Below are positions 34,144-41,706 of a stretch of 48,575 nucleotides of DNA, piece by piece. Source of the stretch: an uncultured Thermomicrobia bacterium (GTDB taxonomy: Bacteria; Chloroflexota; Chloroflexia; Thermomicrobiales; JALYUS01); NCBI GenBank assembly GCA_937968015.1, contig CALBSO010000135.1:1-48575 (forward strand). Reading direction: 5' to 3'. The notes beneath the pieces are model-generated. The model did not search any database. It was not told the DNA's origin and worked only from the letters and a program-made list of their open reading frames with translations. The translations under genes and the position numbers were made by a program. Every line of letters begins with the position of its first letter. The stretch's first letter is position 1.

Positions 34144-35268
34144 ATGAATGTAGTTGCCGTGGATCAGCGTGAAATTGTCGCGCTCGACGAGATCGTTGCC
34201 AGTTTACCGAATGAGGATCGCGAGTTATTCGACCGCCTCTTTCACTTGAGCACTACCATCGGTGCGTTGAACCCGCCACAGACGATGCACCGATGGATTG
34301 AGAAGTATTTTGGCTCGGTGGATGCCGTCCGCCGCCAGAAGGTTGTCAAGGTCACGAACCGCTGGACGTTGGAGAGCAGCCTCTTCAACGAACTGCGGGC
34401 GCATCGGCCGTTGGAGGCGCGTATTCCCTCGGCGCTGGCCGAGGAGATCGCCCGGAGTCACCCCGATCCGTTCGATGATCCCGAAGCGAATACGCCGGAG
34501 GATGTTTTCGGCCGCATCCGCACCCGCCACGCCATTACGGCATCGAATATCGCGAAGTACGACGGCTTCCATGGCGTCGTCGTCTTCGACGAGCACGATC
34601 CCCTCTCATTCACGGAGGAGACGGTGATCGGCGCGCTCGATGCGGCAACCGAGTGGTATCAGCAGGCGCACGCGACCGATCCGGACGCGATCTATCCCTT
34701 TTTTATGTGGAACTGCCTCTGGAAGAGTGGTGCGTCCATCCCCCACGGGCACGCACAGATGAGCCTGACCAAGGGCATGCATTACGGCAAGGTCGAGTTA
34801 CTCCGCCGAGCGGCGCTGCAATACCACACGGTGTTCGAGCGCGACTACTTCGCCGATTATTATGCCATGCACGAGCGGCTCGGCATCGGCATGACGCACG
34901 GCGACGTCCGGATGATGTCGCATCTCGTCCCGCTGAAGGAGAAAGAAATTATCCTCTTCGGCAATCAGATGGACGACAATCTCAAGCGTGCGCTCTATTG
35001 CGCACTCGCCTGCCTGACCGGCGATCTCGGCGTGACCTCGTTCAACCTGACGATCGCGCTGCCGCCGCTCGCAGCGACGGACGAGGATTGGGCCGATTTC
35101 CCGATTGTCGTCCGCATGGTGGACCGGGGCGACCCGATGAACCGCACGGCGGACTTCGGCGCGATGGAACTCTACGCCTCCTCCGTCGTCTCCAGTGATC
35201 CCTTCCGCGTTGCCGCGCAACTGAAGGAATGCGTCCAAATCGGCGAGCGCACCGGCCGATACGACTAA
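34144..35268 (+). CDS. GalT/HIT-like nucleotidyltransferase or phosphorylase
   Basis: A 374-residue protein with a GalT-type HIT fold. The active-site motif is GASIPHGHAQMSL (about 200-212), comparable to the HPH-Q of galactose-1-phosphate uridylyltransferases and Ap4A/ADP-sugar phosphorylases; the N-terminal part has TNRWTLESSLFNELRAHRP and a second block GHGVVVFDEH-like (FHGVVVFDEHDP). No clear Cys-x-x-Cys zinc site is present. Its position after glgC-glgA makes a role in nucleotide-sugar turnover plausible, but the substrate is unknown. The ATG at 34144 is preceded by AAGGAGAATGGGACGGG. Confidence 0.75.
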   Translation: MNVVAVDQREIVALDEIVASLPNEDRELFDRLFHLSTTIGALNPPQTMHRWIEKYFGSVDAVRRQKVVKVTNRWTLESSLFNELRAHRPLEARIPSALAEEIARSHPDPFDDPEANTPEDVFGRIRTRHAITASNIAKYDGFHGVVVFDEHDPLSFTEETVIGALDAATEWYQQAHATDPDAIYPFFMWNCLWKSGASIPHGHAQMSLTKGMHYGKVELLRRAALQYHTVFERDYFADYYAMHERLGIGMTHGDVRMMSHLVPLKEKEIILFGNQMDDNLKRALYCALACLTGDLGVTSFNLTIALPPLAATDEDWADFPIVVRMVDRGDPMNRTADFGAMELYASSVVSSDPFRVAAQLKECVQIGERTGRYD

Positions 35269-35283
35269 CACAGGCGATTTTAG

Positions 35284-35388
35284 CCACAGAGACACAGAGG
35301 ACACGGAGGGGAATTGAGAAGGATGAGAAGACTTTCGTCATCCCCTTCCCCTCTTTTTCTGCCCTCTGTGTTCTCTGTGTCTCTGTGG
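35284..35388. repeat. long inverted repeat between GalT-like gene and rpiA
   Basis: CCACAGAGACACAGAGGAC (35284-35302, continuing to 35311) is complementary, with about two mismatches, to the arm at 35362-35388 that ends GTGTCTCTGTGG. The loop is about 50 bp. From general knowledge, CCACAGAGACACAGAG-type arms occur between genes in many unrelated environmental bacteria. It could end transcription from both sides. Confidence 0.8.
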
Positions 35389-35424
35389 TTCAACTTCCCC
35401 TTCCCCTCCGCTCACTTGCTCGCA

Positions 35425-35430
35425 TAGAAT
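35425..35430 (+). promoter_or_regulatory. candidate -10 box of rpiA
   Basis: TAGAAT, five of six consensus bases, lies 22 bp before the rpiA ATG. No good -35 is seen at the right distance. Confidence 0.35.
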
Positions 35431-35452
35431 GTGGGCGAGAGAAGGAGGGGCG

Positions 35453-36148
35453 ATGGCGGCTTTGGAGACGGCGCGCATGGCGGCGCAACGGGCGGCTGGC
35501 GAGCACGCGGCGACCTATGTGCGGGATGGCATGATCGTCGGCCTCGGCACCGGCAGCACCGCCGCCTTCGCGATCGCGGCCCTCGCGGCGCGTGTCGCGC
35601 AAGGGTTGCGTATCCGTGCCATCTCGACCTCGAAGGCATCCGCCCTCCAAGCCCGCGCGGGCGGCATTCCCCTCACAACCCTGAACACCCACCCACAGAT
35701 TGATGTGACCATTGATGGCGCGGATGAAGTTGATCCGGAGATGAACGTCATCAAGGGGCGTGGCGGCGCGTTATTGCGCGAGAAGATCGTCGCCAGCGCG
35801 ACGCGGCGGCAAGTGATCATTGTGGATGAAACCAAACTGGTCCACCATCTCGGCGAGCGGATGCCCTTGCCGGTTGAGATCGTGCCGTTCGGTTGGAAGC
35901 GCACGTCCGGCGCGCTCGCCTCGCTCGGCCTCGTCCCGACGCTGCGGCGCGTCGGCGCCAGGCCATTTCGCACCGACAACGGGAACCTCATCGTGGACTG
36001 CGCGCTGCCGTCCGCGTTCGCCCTCCACGACCTCGCCGCCACGATCAAGGAGACGGTTGGCGTTGTCGAGCATGGCTTCTTCCTCGGCCTCACGCACACT
36101 GTCGTCATCGGCACACCCGCAGGCATCGAGGTGCGCGGACAACAGTAG
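35453..36148 (+). CDS. rpiA: ribose-5-phosphate isomerase A
   Basis: A 231-residue enzyme that interconverts ribose-5-phosphate and ribulose-5-phosphate in the pentose phosphate pathway. Family motifs are GLGTGSTAAFAI, IDGADEVDPEMNVIKGRGGALLREKI with catalytic residues, PVEIVPFGW and GNLIVDC. The C-terminus is HTVVIGTPAGIEVRGQQ. The ATG at 35453 follows AAGGAGGGG. A diverged second copy of its last 17 codons lies 750 bp downstream, after the toxin-antitoxin pair, so the 3' end of this gene looks like a junction of an inserted segment. Confidence 0.95.
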   Translation: MAALETARMAAQRAAGEHAATYVRDGMIVGLGTGSTAAFAIAALAARVAQGLRIRAISTSKASALQARAGGIPLTTLNTHPQIDVTIDGADEVDPEMNVIKGRGGALLREKIVASATRRQVIIVDETKLVHHLGERMPLPVEIVPFGWKRTSGALASLGLVPTLRRVGARPFRTDNGNLIVDCALPSAFALHDLAATIKETVGVVEHGFFLGLTHTVVIGTPAGIEVRGQQ

Positions 36149-36174
36149 CGCTGACCACAATCTATTTGTAAGTG

Positions 36175-36183
36175 TGATAGAAT
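36175..36183 (+). promoter_or_regulatory. extended -10 promoter of the first toxin-antitoxin pair
   Basis: TGATAGAAT combines the TGn extension with TAGAAT (36178-36183), 27 bp before the antitoxin ATG. The -35 is unclear, which is acceptable for an extended -10. Confidence 0.4.
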
Positions 36184-36210
36184 CAGCAGGCAATTGGAAA
36201 GGAACGAGAG

Positions 36211-36489
36211 ATGCAGACACAACCAATCAAACTCAATCCCAATGAAGAACTGGCGAGGCGACTCAACCAGAAAGACGCGAAGCCTGTGGTCATTGAAGCC
36301 AATGGCGTACGGTATGACGTGGTGCGCCAGGCTGAGGATATCTGGGCTGGCTATGATCCAACGCGTGCGCTGAAAGCCATCGAGAAGAGTGCGGGCATCC
36401 TGAAGCGTGCGGGTGTGGACGCTGAGCAACTTGAGAAGGATGTCTATGCGGAGCGCACCCAAAACAGCACGGGTCGCCCCGCCGAATAA
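36211..36489 (+). CDS. antitoxin-like protein of a VapBC-type pair
   Basis: A 92-residue protein encoded directly before a PIN-domain toxin, with stop and start overlapping by one base (TAATG). The N-terminal half looks like a small DNA-binding or dimer domain (PVVIEANGVRYDVVRQAED), and the C-terminal half is a helical toxin-binding tail with the recurring DPTRALKAIEKSAGILKRAG and a DVYAERTQNSTGRP end. It resembles antitoxins common in Chloroflexota and cyanobacteria. ATG 36211 follows AAAGGAACGAG. Base composition is lower in GC than in rpiA, which suggests acquisition. Confidence 0.7.
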   Translation: MQTQPIKLNPNEELARRLNQKDAKPVVIEANGVRYDVVRQAEDIWAGYDPTRALKAIEKSAGILKRAGVDAEQLEKDVYAERTQNSTGRPAE

Positions 36490-36887
36490 TGCCATACCTG
36501 CTTGATACCAACGTCGTCATTCGTCATCTCAATGGCGATCTTGATGTGCAAGCATTAGTGAAGAATCTGACGTCTGACGGCATCGCCGTCAGCACGGTCA
36601 CGCTGATGGAAGTCTGGCAGGCAGTCCATAGCGCGACAAATCCGCAAGCGCTCGAGGAAGAGTATCAGGAGTTCTTTGATGCTATCCTCGTGATTCCCTT
36701 TGACGTTGTGATTGCAAAACGTGGTGCACGAATGCGCCATGACCTCAAACAGCAGAGCATCCGCACACGCGATCGCGCCCTTGACCTCCAGATTGCCGCA
36801 ACAGCACTGGCACATCGATTAGAACTGGTGACGTACAACGCGCAAGACTATGACGATATTACCGGGCTGACGCTGTACCAGATATGA
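36489..36887 (+). CDS. PIN-domain (VapC-like) toxin ribonuclease
   Basis: A 132-residue PIN-domain protein. The expected acidic residues are visible: Asp6 (YLLDTNVVI), Glu in TLMEVWQ, Asp in RDRALDLQIAATAL and Asp in YNAQDYDDITG. VapC-type toxins cleave tRNA or rRNA when the antitoxin is lost. A hand count of 36661-36720 gives 25 G/C of 60, against 45 of 60 in a rpiA stretch (35881-35940), so the cassette differs strongly from the host gene beside it. Confidence 0.85.
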   Translation: MPYLLDTNVVIRHLNGDLDVQALVKNLTSDGIAVSTVTLMEVWQAVHSATNPQALEEEYQEFFDAILVIPFDVVIAKRGARMRHDLKQQSIRTRDRALDLQIAATALAHRLELVTYNAQDYDDITGLTLYQI

Positions 36888-36893
36888 CGGCCA

Positions 36894-36944
36894 CACACCG
36901 TCGTCGGAACGTCTTCGGGCATCGAGATACGCGGACGGCAGTAA
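36894..36944 (+). pseudogene. second, diverged copy of the rpiA 3' end
   Basis: Read in frame, these bases give HTVVGTSSGIEIRGRQ and a TAA stop. The end of rpiA (36094-36147) gives HTVVIGTPAGIEVRGQQ and a TAG stop. One codon is missing; by hand count 39 of 51 aligned bases and 12 of 16 residues agree, with several changes silent. No rpiA similarity is seen upstream of the His codon, seven bases after the toxin stop. It looks like a displaced 3' end left by insertion of the toxin-antitoxin segment. Confidence 0.75.
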
Positions 36945-37104
36945 CGATGGCCTCATTCGCCGGCGTCAGATCTCCGATAAACCGGGGTAACTCAAGATGG
37001 TCAGATCACAATACCGGGAGTTGCCCGGCTTTCGTGGACAGATGATGGCGACAGGGGAACAGCACTGTACCGGGGAAGTCCTGCCGTCATCACATGCACC
37101 CAAT

Positions 37105-38142
37105 CTACAACCCCGGAACATATGGCCGGAAGAGGTTGACAAGGAAATCCGGCACGAGATACTCGACGATCTTTTCGAAGGTCTTCTCGTTGCGTAGTAG
37201 GCGACCGGGGCGCGTGTACTCGACCCACGCCATCGCGCACCAGCCGGTTGCACGCAGATAGACGAAGGGCATGCGCGTCTCGATGCGGCCGATCACATCG
37301 CGCCCCGCGTGGTGGTCGCCCACAGCGGTCGCATAGGTGTTCACGAAGGAGGTGCGCTGCGCGTCCGAGAAGACGTAATCGCATTTCCAGAGCGTTGAGG
37401 TCGGTGTGAGGAAGTGGCAGAGATCATACGAGCCGTCATCCAGCATCGGCTTTTCCCAATCCACGAGTTTCGCCCGCCGCGCCGATGGGTCGCGCACGAC
37501 GAAGTTGTGCGCCTGCACGTCGGTATGGATGATGACGCGCTCCTCGGGGCGGAAACGGTTCTGCTGCTTCGCCGCCCTCTCCTGGAGCGTCGCGAGCACG
37601 CGTGTGAAGATGCGCTTGACCGTCGGGTCGGCGTCGTCCGTGACGAAAAACACATCGAGGAAGCCCTTCGCCTCCTGCCACGAGCCGGTCAACGGGTCCG
37701 GGACAACGAGGAAGTCGGGATGACCGGCGGTCGGCACGGTATGGAGCGCGGCGATCGTGCGGGCGGCGAGCGACACCTCGGTCGCGTAATCGAGCGGACG
37801 GCCAGGGAGATATTGCTCGACAAGGAAGCCGAAGGGGATTTCCGCGCCGCTGTTGTCGAGCAGATAGGGTTCGGGCGCGATGCCCGCGGGGCGAAGAAAT
37901 TCCAGCGCGCGGTACTCGTAGCCGATCTGATCGCCCGCGCCGATCTGCGTGCCCGTATTGATCCGCGCCACGACCTGCCGCGTGCCACCCGTGACGAGAT
38001 AGTTCAGGTTGTACTCACCCTGCGCCAGCATCGTGATCGCGAGCGGTCCTTCAGGCCCAAAGCCGACCTGCGCCCGGCGATCTGCGCGGTCCAGATAGGC
38101 GAGCACCCGTGGCTGCAATGACGCCGCAAAATCCGTCCCCAC
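37105..38142 (-). CDS. aminoglycoside/choline kinase-fold phosphotransferase
   Basis: A 345-residue protein of the APH/choline kinase superfamily. The catalytic loop is IIHTDVQAHNFVV (HxDxxxxN form) and the metal-binding Asp is in KLVDWEKPMLDDGSYDL. The N-terminal lobe has LAQGEYNLNYLV in place of a glycine loop and VVARINTGTQ, with the lysine replaced by Arg as in several family members. The substrate is unknown; sugar, amino alcohol and antibiotic kinases all share this fold, so resistance cannot be claimed. Start is GTG 38142. It converges with the toxin-antitoxin segment. The 160 bp between 36945 and 37104 holds nothing I recognise. Confidence 0.82.
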   Translation of the reverse strand: MGTDFAASLQPRVLAYLDRADRRAQVGFGPEGPLAITMLAQGEYNLNYLVTGGTRQVVARINTGTQIGAGDQIGYEYRALEFLRPAGIAPEPYLLDNSGAEIPFGFLVEQYLPGRPLDYATEVSLAARTIAALHTVPTAGHPDFLVVPDPLTGSWQEAKGFLDVFFVTDDADPTVKRIFTRVLATLQERAAKQQNRFRPEERVIIHTDVQAHNFVVRDPSARRAKLVDWEKPMLDDGSYDLCHFLTPTSTLWKCDYVFSDAQRTSFVNTYATAVGDHHAGRDVIGRIETRMPFVYLRATGWCAMAWVEYTRPGRLLRNEKTFEKIVEYLVPDFLVNLFRPYVPGL

Positions 38143-38203
38143 CTGCCCCCCGCAAAATCCTCACGTGCTTTCGATGCGACAGAGGATAGCGGATGACCGA
38201 CCC

Positions 38204-38231
38204 CCTCAGTCCTCAGTCCTCAGTCCTCAGT
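38204..38231. repeat. four tandem CCTCAGT heptamers
   Basis: Four exact copies of CCTCAGT, the same word as at 30741-30772, without a matching arm nearby. It lies just after the end of the small gene at 38235-38519. Confidence 0.85.
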
Positions 38232-38234
38232 CCT

Positions 38235-38519
38235 TTAGAAAGATTCGCGGTGGATTTTGAGCCAATCGGTGGCGGGAGTAATATTCATCGCGGCCGCACC
38301 GCGCTGGAGTTTCGTGACAATCACGCGGTCGCCTTTGCTGAGCGCGGGTTCCACCGTATCTACCCACGCGGAGGGCGACTCCTCCGAATCCACGAGCCAG
38401 ACGTTCGGCATCGCGCGATGGACGTTGCTTGCCCCGGCCGCCGCCCGAATCGTGTTATGGACTTGTTCGCGCGCGTCGCTCATCGCGCTCCCTGCTTCGT
38501 ACGCAATCCAGAGAATCAT
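38235..38519 (-). CDS. small protein, possibly SinR/Cas2-like fold
   Basis: A 94-residue protein starting MILWIAYEAG after GAGGGAGCG. The predicted strand-helix order, the PNVWLVDSEESPSAWVDTV middle and the KGDRVIVTKL strand near the end resemble small ferredoxin-fold proteins of the SinR/VapD/Cas2 type, but this is pattern resemblance only and no catalytic residue is clear. No CRISPR array or other cas gene is in the window. It is a single gene between the kinase-fold gene and the LysR gene. Confidence 0.6.
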   Translation of the reverse strand: MILWIAYEAGSAMSDAREQVHNTIRAAAGASNVHRAMPNVWLVDSEESPSAWVDTVEPALSKGDRVIVTKLQRGAAAMNITPATDWLKIHRESF

Positions 38520-38662
38520 CGCTCCCTCTATCCTTCCCGCGCATCATTTGCTGACCGTAGACATGCCGACGCAGTATAGCGCGTCCGCCCGTCACACGCG
38601 AATAATGCGTCGCCGCCGAAATCCACCGAGCGCCCATGAGATGATCGGCGCTCTGCCATAGG

Positions 38663-39613
38663 CTAGGATGCCGGGTGTCCTCTGGCCGGGATGAGGGCCG
38701 GGGGCTGAACGTCGTTCGTCTCGGTGAGCCCCGCTTCGTGGCGCTCTCGGACGAGATCAATGAAGGCGCGGGCAGCGGCGGGTTGATAACCGTCGCGGCG
38801 CCATAAGAGGCCGATTTGCCGCCCGTGGCCGCCGTCGGAGAGGCGGACGACGGCGATCTGGGAGCGGGAAATCGGCGAGAGCGACTGCTCCGGCACGAGC
38901 GTAATACCGAGGCCCGCCGCGACCATCGAGCAGATCGTGTCCCAGTAGGCGCACTCCAGGACCACTTTTGGCTCGAATCCCGCCTGGCGGCAGATGCGCA
39001 GGGTCAGATCGCGCACGGCGGAACCCTCACTCCAGAGGATAAACGGCTCCTCACGCAGTTCGGCGGGATTGACCGTTTCGCGCCGCGCGAGGCGATGATC
39101 GGGGGCGACCGCGAACGAGAGCAGTTCGCGTCCGAGCGGGAGCGAGCCGAGATAGCCGTGCGTCGTCGGGAGGGCGGTGAGGGCGAGGTCCACTTCCCGG
39201 TGTTCGAGTTGCCGCAGGAGGGTGATCGTCGGCGCTTCGTGCAGTTCGAGGGCGATCCCGGCGTGGCGGGCGTGGTAGGCGACGAGGAGCGGCGGCAGCA
39301 TCGAGGCGCTGAGGGCCGGGAGCGCGCCGAGCCGGAGACGGCCCCGTTCAAGGTTCGCCAGTTCTGCCAGTTCGCGCTCGGCCTCGGCGGAGCGGGCGAG
39401 CAGCGCGCGCGCGTGCGGCAGCAAGTGCTGGCCCGCTTCGGTGAGCGTCACCTGCCCGCGCGTCCGCTCAAAAAGTGTATTGCCAATTTCCTCTTCCAGT
39501 TTGCGGATCTGCTGACTGAGCGACGGCTGGGCGATATGCAGCGCCTCGGCGGCGCGCGTGAAATGCTGATGATCCGCCACAGCCACGAAATACGCGAGGT
39601 GACGCAGTTCCAC
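38663..39613 (-). CDS. LysR family transcriptional regulator
   Basis: A 316-residue LysR regulator. The N-terminal winged helix (ELRHLAYFVAVADHQHFTRAAEALHIAQPSLSQQIRKLEEE) and linker helix are typical, followed by a periplasmic-binding-type effector domain (about 92-295, RGRLRLGALPALSASMLPPLL). Start is GTG 39613 after GGAGG. It is divergent from the metallo-hydrolase gene at 39772; by family habit it probably controls that gene and the isoaspartyl dipeptidase after it. On its own strand TATACT lies at 39654-39659. Confidence 0.92.
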   Translation of the reverse strand: MELRHLAYFVAVADHQHFTRAAEALHIAQPSLSQQIRKLEEEIGNTLFERTRGQVTLTEAGQHLLPHARALLARSAEAERELAELANLERGRLRLGALPALSASMLPPLLVAYHARHAGIALELHEAPTITLLRQLEHREVDLALTALPTTHGYLGSLPLGRELLSFAVAPDHRLARRETVNPAELREEPFILWSEGSAVRDLTLRICRQAGFEPKVVLECAYWDTICSMVAAGLGITLVPEQSLSPISRSQIAVVRLSDGGHGRQIGLLWRRDGYQPAAARAFIDLVRERHEAGLTETNDVQPPALIPARGHPAS

Positions 39614-39697
39614 ACCGCACCTCCGATAGCACTCGCCTATGATCGCTACTGCGAGTATACGTCGCCGCTGATCTTGTTGCTACCGGCCATGGACGGC

Positions 39698-39726
39698 GTG
39701 GCACGCGGGCACGAACGTTGTACACT
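39698..39726 (+). promoter_or_regulatory. promoter of the metallo-hydrolase gene
   Basis: GTGGCA (39698-39703) and TACACT (39721-39726) are 17 bp apart, 45 bp before the ATG. The intergenic region between this gene and lysR is where a LysR site would be expected. Confidence 0.45.
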
Positions 39727-39771
39727 GCGAGAGACAGGCTGCTGATGACGGATTCGGAAGGAGAAACGACG

Positions 39772-40470
39772 ATGCTGCTCACCTATCTCGGCCAAGCGGG
39801 GTTCGCGCTGGAGGCGGACGGCACAACCGTCCTGATTGATCCGTGGGTGACGGGAAATCCCGTCGCGACGGTGAAGGCCGATGACCTCCGTGCGGACGCG
39901 ATTCTGCTGTCCCACGCGCATAACGACCACGGCATTGACGACGCGCGAGCGATCAGTAAGCGAACGGGCGCGACGGTGATTGCCACCTTAGAACTTGGCG
40001 ACTGGCTCGGTGCGCAGGGTGTGACGGCGATCCCCGCCAACCACGGCGGCACGGTGGCCTTCGCTGGCGGTAGCGTGAAGTTGACCCCGGCGTGGCATTC
40101 GTCCTCCTATCAGACCGGGCCGGATACCTTCGTCGCGGCGGGTGCCCCCGCCGGCCTGATGATCCGCTTCGGCGGCATGACGATCTATCACACCGGCGAC
40201 ACCGCGCTTTTCCGGGATATGGAACTGATCGGTGAAGCGGGTATTGACCTGATGTGTGTCTGCATTGGCGATCACTTCACGATGGGCCCGGACGACGCGG
40301 CCCGTGCGGTGCAGTTCGTCCGGCCAAAGGCGGTCATCCCGATGCACTACAACACCTTCCCGGCGATCGTGCAGGACGGCGAGGCGTTCAAACGCCGGAT
40401 CGAGGCCGAGATGACGGGCGTGGTGTGCTATCCACTGAAGCCCGGTCAGCAGCACCGATTTGGGGGCTAG
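39772..40470 (+). CDS. metal-dependent hydrolase, UPF0173 family
   Basis: A 232-residue metallo-beta-lactamase-fold hydrolase. The full metal motif HAHNDH (His48, His50, Asp52, His53), the GDTALF segment after YHT, and PMHYNTF are present. The ADAILLSHAHNDHG context and the length match the UPF0173/YtkL-like family; the substrate is not known. ATG 39772 follows AAGGAG; upstream in-frame starts are possible. It is 38 bp before iadA on the same strand and divergent from a LysR regulator. It is the intact counterpart of the altered protein at 3992. Confidence 0.87.
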   Translation: MLLTYLGQAGFALEADGTTVLIDPWVTGNPVATVKADDLRADAILLSHAHNDHGIDDARAISKRTGATVIATLELGDWLGAQGVTAIPANHGGTVAFAGGSVKLTPAWHSSSYQTGPDTFVAAGAPAGLMIRFGGMTIYHTGDTALFRDMELIGEAGIDLMCVCIGDHFTMGPDDAARAVQFVRPKAVIPMHYNTFPAIVQDGEAFKRRIEAEMTGVVCYPLKPGQQHRFGG

Positions 40471-40508
40471 CGAAACTGAGCGCATCAGCACGGAAAGGAC
40501 CCGCCGCG

Positions 40509-41690
40509 ATGTTCACACTGCTCACGGGCGCGGACGTTTACGCGCCCGAACCGCTCGGAAATGTTGATCTTCTCCTCTTCGATGACCGGATCGTCGCGGT
40601 TGGGAATGCGCTCGCGGGCGGTATCCGGGCAACCGGACTCGATGTGGCAACGCTCGACATGACGGGCCAGATCCTGACGCCGGGGCTGATTGACGGTCAC
40701 TTCCATCCGCTCGGCGGCGGCGACTACGAGGGGCCGCTGGCGCGCACCACCGATATCGAACTCGGTGATCTGATTCGCAACGGCATCACGACGGGTGTTG
40801 GCGTGCTCGGCTCGGACTGCGACGCGCGCAACCTCCCCGATCTCGTCATGAAGGGGCGTGAGTTGGCGATGGGCGGGTTCACGTTCTTCTTCTACACCGG
40901 CTCATTCTTCCTGCCGCCCGTGACGCTGACCGGCTCCGTCCGGCGGGATGTGATGTTCATCGAGCCGTGCGTCGGCGTCAAGTTCGCGATCTCGGAGAGC
41001 ATGTCATGGGGTACGGAAGAAGAAATGGCACGGGTCGCGGTAGATGGCGCGCACGGCGCGAGCATCGCAGGCAAACCGCGCATCGTCCACCTCCATCTCG
41101 GCATGCTGCCGTCCAGCCTCGATCCGCTCTTCGCGCTGATCGAACGGACCGGCCTGCCCGCCAGCGTCTTCTACCCGACGCACATCAATCGCTACGACCC
41201 CGACCACATGAAACCTGCTGTCCGCTTCGTCGCGATGGGCGGCACGATTGATCTCACCGGCGTGATGGCGAAGCGTGGCGGCAGCAAAACGGGCCTGCGC
41301 ATTCCCGACGCCTTCAAAAATCTCATCAACCTCGGCGTGCCAATCGAGAAGATTACCTATACGTCAGACGGCAATGTCTCGATGCCGATCGTTGACGAAA
41401 CTGGCAAGCGGACAGGTGGGATGCGCGTCACCGGTGTGGATTTCCTCACTGATGAATGGCGCGCGGCGGTGCGGGAATGCGAGCTGCCCTTCGCGCAGAT
41501 GCTCCTCCCCGTCACCGCGACACCGGCCCGCGTCCTCGGCCTCACCGGCAAAAAAGGCTGCATCGCTGTCGGCGCGGACGCCGACCTCGTCGCATGGGAT
41601 CGCGACCTCCGCCCGCAGACCGTCATCGCCCGCGGCAAAACGATGATGCGCGATGGCGAACTGCTCGTGAAGGGGCCATTCGAGGCGTGA
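40509..41690 (+). CDS. iadA: isoaspartyl dipeptidase (beta-aspartyl peptidase)
   Basis: A 393-residue M38 amidohydrolase that clears isoaspartyl dipeptides from damaged proteins. The start FTLLTGADVYAPEPLG closely follows E. coli IadA. The metal and catalytic residues fit: His64/His66 (DGHFHPLGGG), carbamylated Lys158 (GVKFAISE), His196 (HLHLG), His225 (YPTHINR) and Asp287 (TSDGN). The ATG at 40509 has AAAGGA upstream. It follows the UPF0173 gene, probably in one transcript, and converges with the YtcJ gene after 16 bp. Confidence 0.93.
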   Translation: MFTLLTGADVYAPEPLGNVDLLLFDDRIVAVGNALAGGIRATGLDVATLDMTGQILTPGLIDGHFHPLGGGDYEGPLARTTDIELGDLIRNGITTGVGVLGSDCDARNLPDLVMKGRELAMGGFTFFFYTGSFFLPPVTLTGSVRRDVMFIEPCVGVKFAISESMSWGTEEEMARVAVDGAHGASIAGKPRIVHLHLGMLPSSLDPLFALIERTGLPASVFYPTHINRYDPDHMKPAVRFVAMGGTIDLTGVMAKRGGSKTGLRIPDAFKNLINLGVPIEKITYTSDGNVSMPIVDETGKRTGGMRVTGVDFLTDEWRAAVRECELPFAQMLLPVTATPARVLGLTGKKGCIAVGADADLVAWDRDLRPQTVIARGKTMMRDGELLVKGPFEA

Positions 41691-41706
41691 GGCGGTTCCC
41701 TTTCGG

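Noticed and set aside
36997..37197. Short plus-strand open frame between the toxin gene and the kinase-fold gene
   Set aside because: It overlaps the end of the kinase-fold gene in antisense, has no ribosome binding site and no similarity I can see; a decayed remnant cannot be excluded.
37105..38142. Antibiotic resistance call for the kinase-fold protein
   Set aside because: The superfamily covers many substrates, the loop is a variant HxDxxxxN, and no resistance gene context is present.
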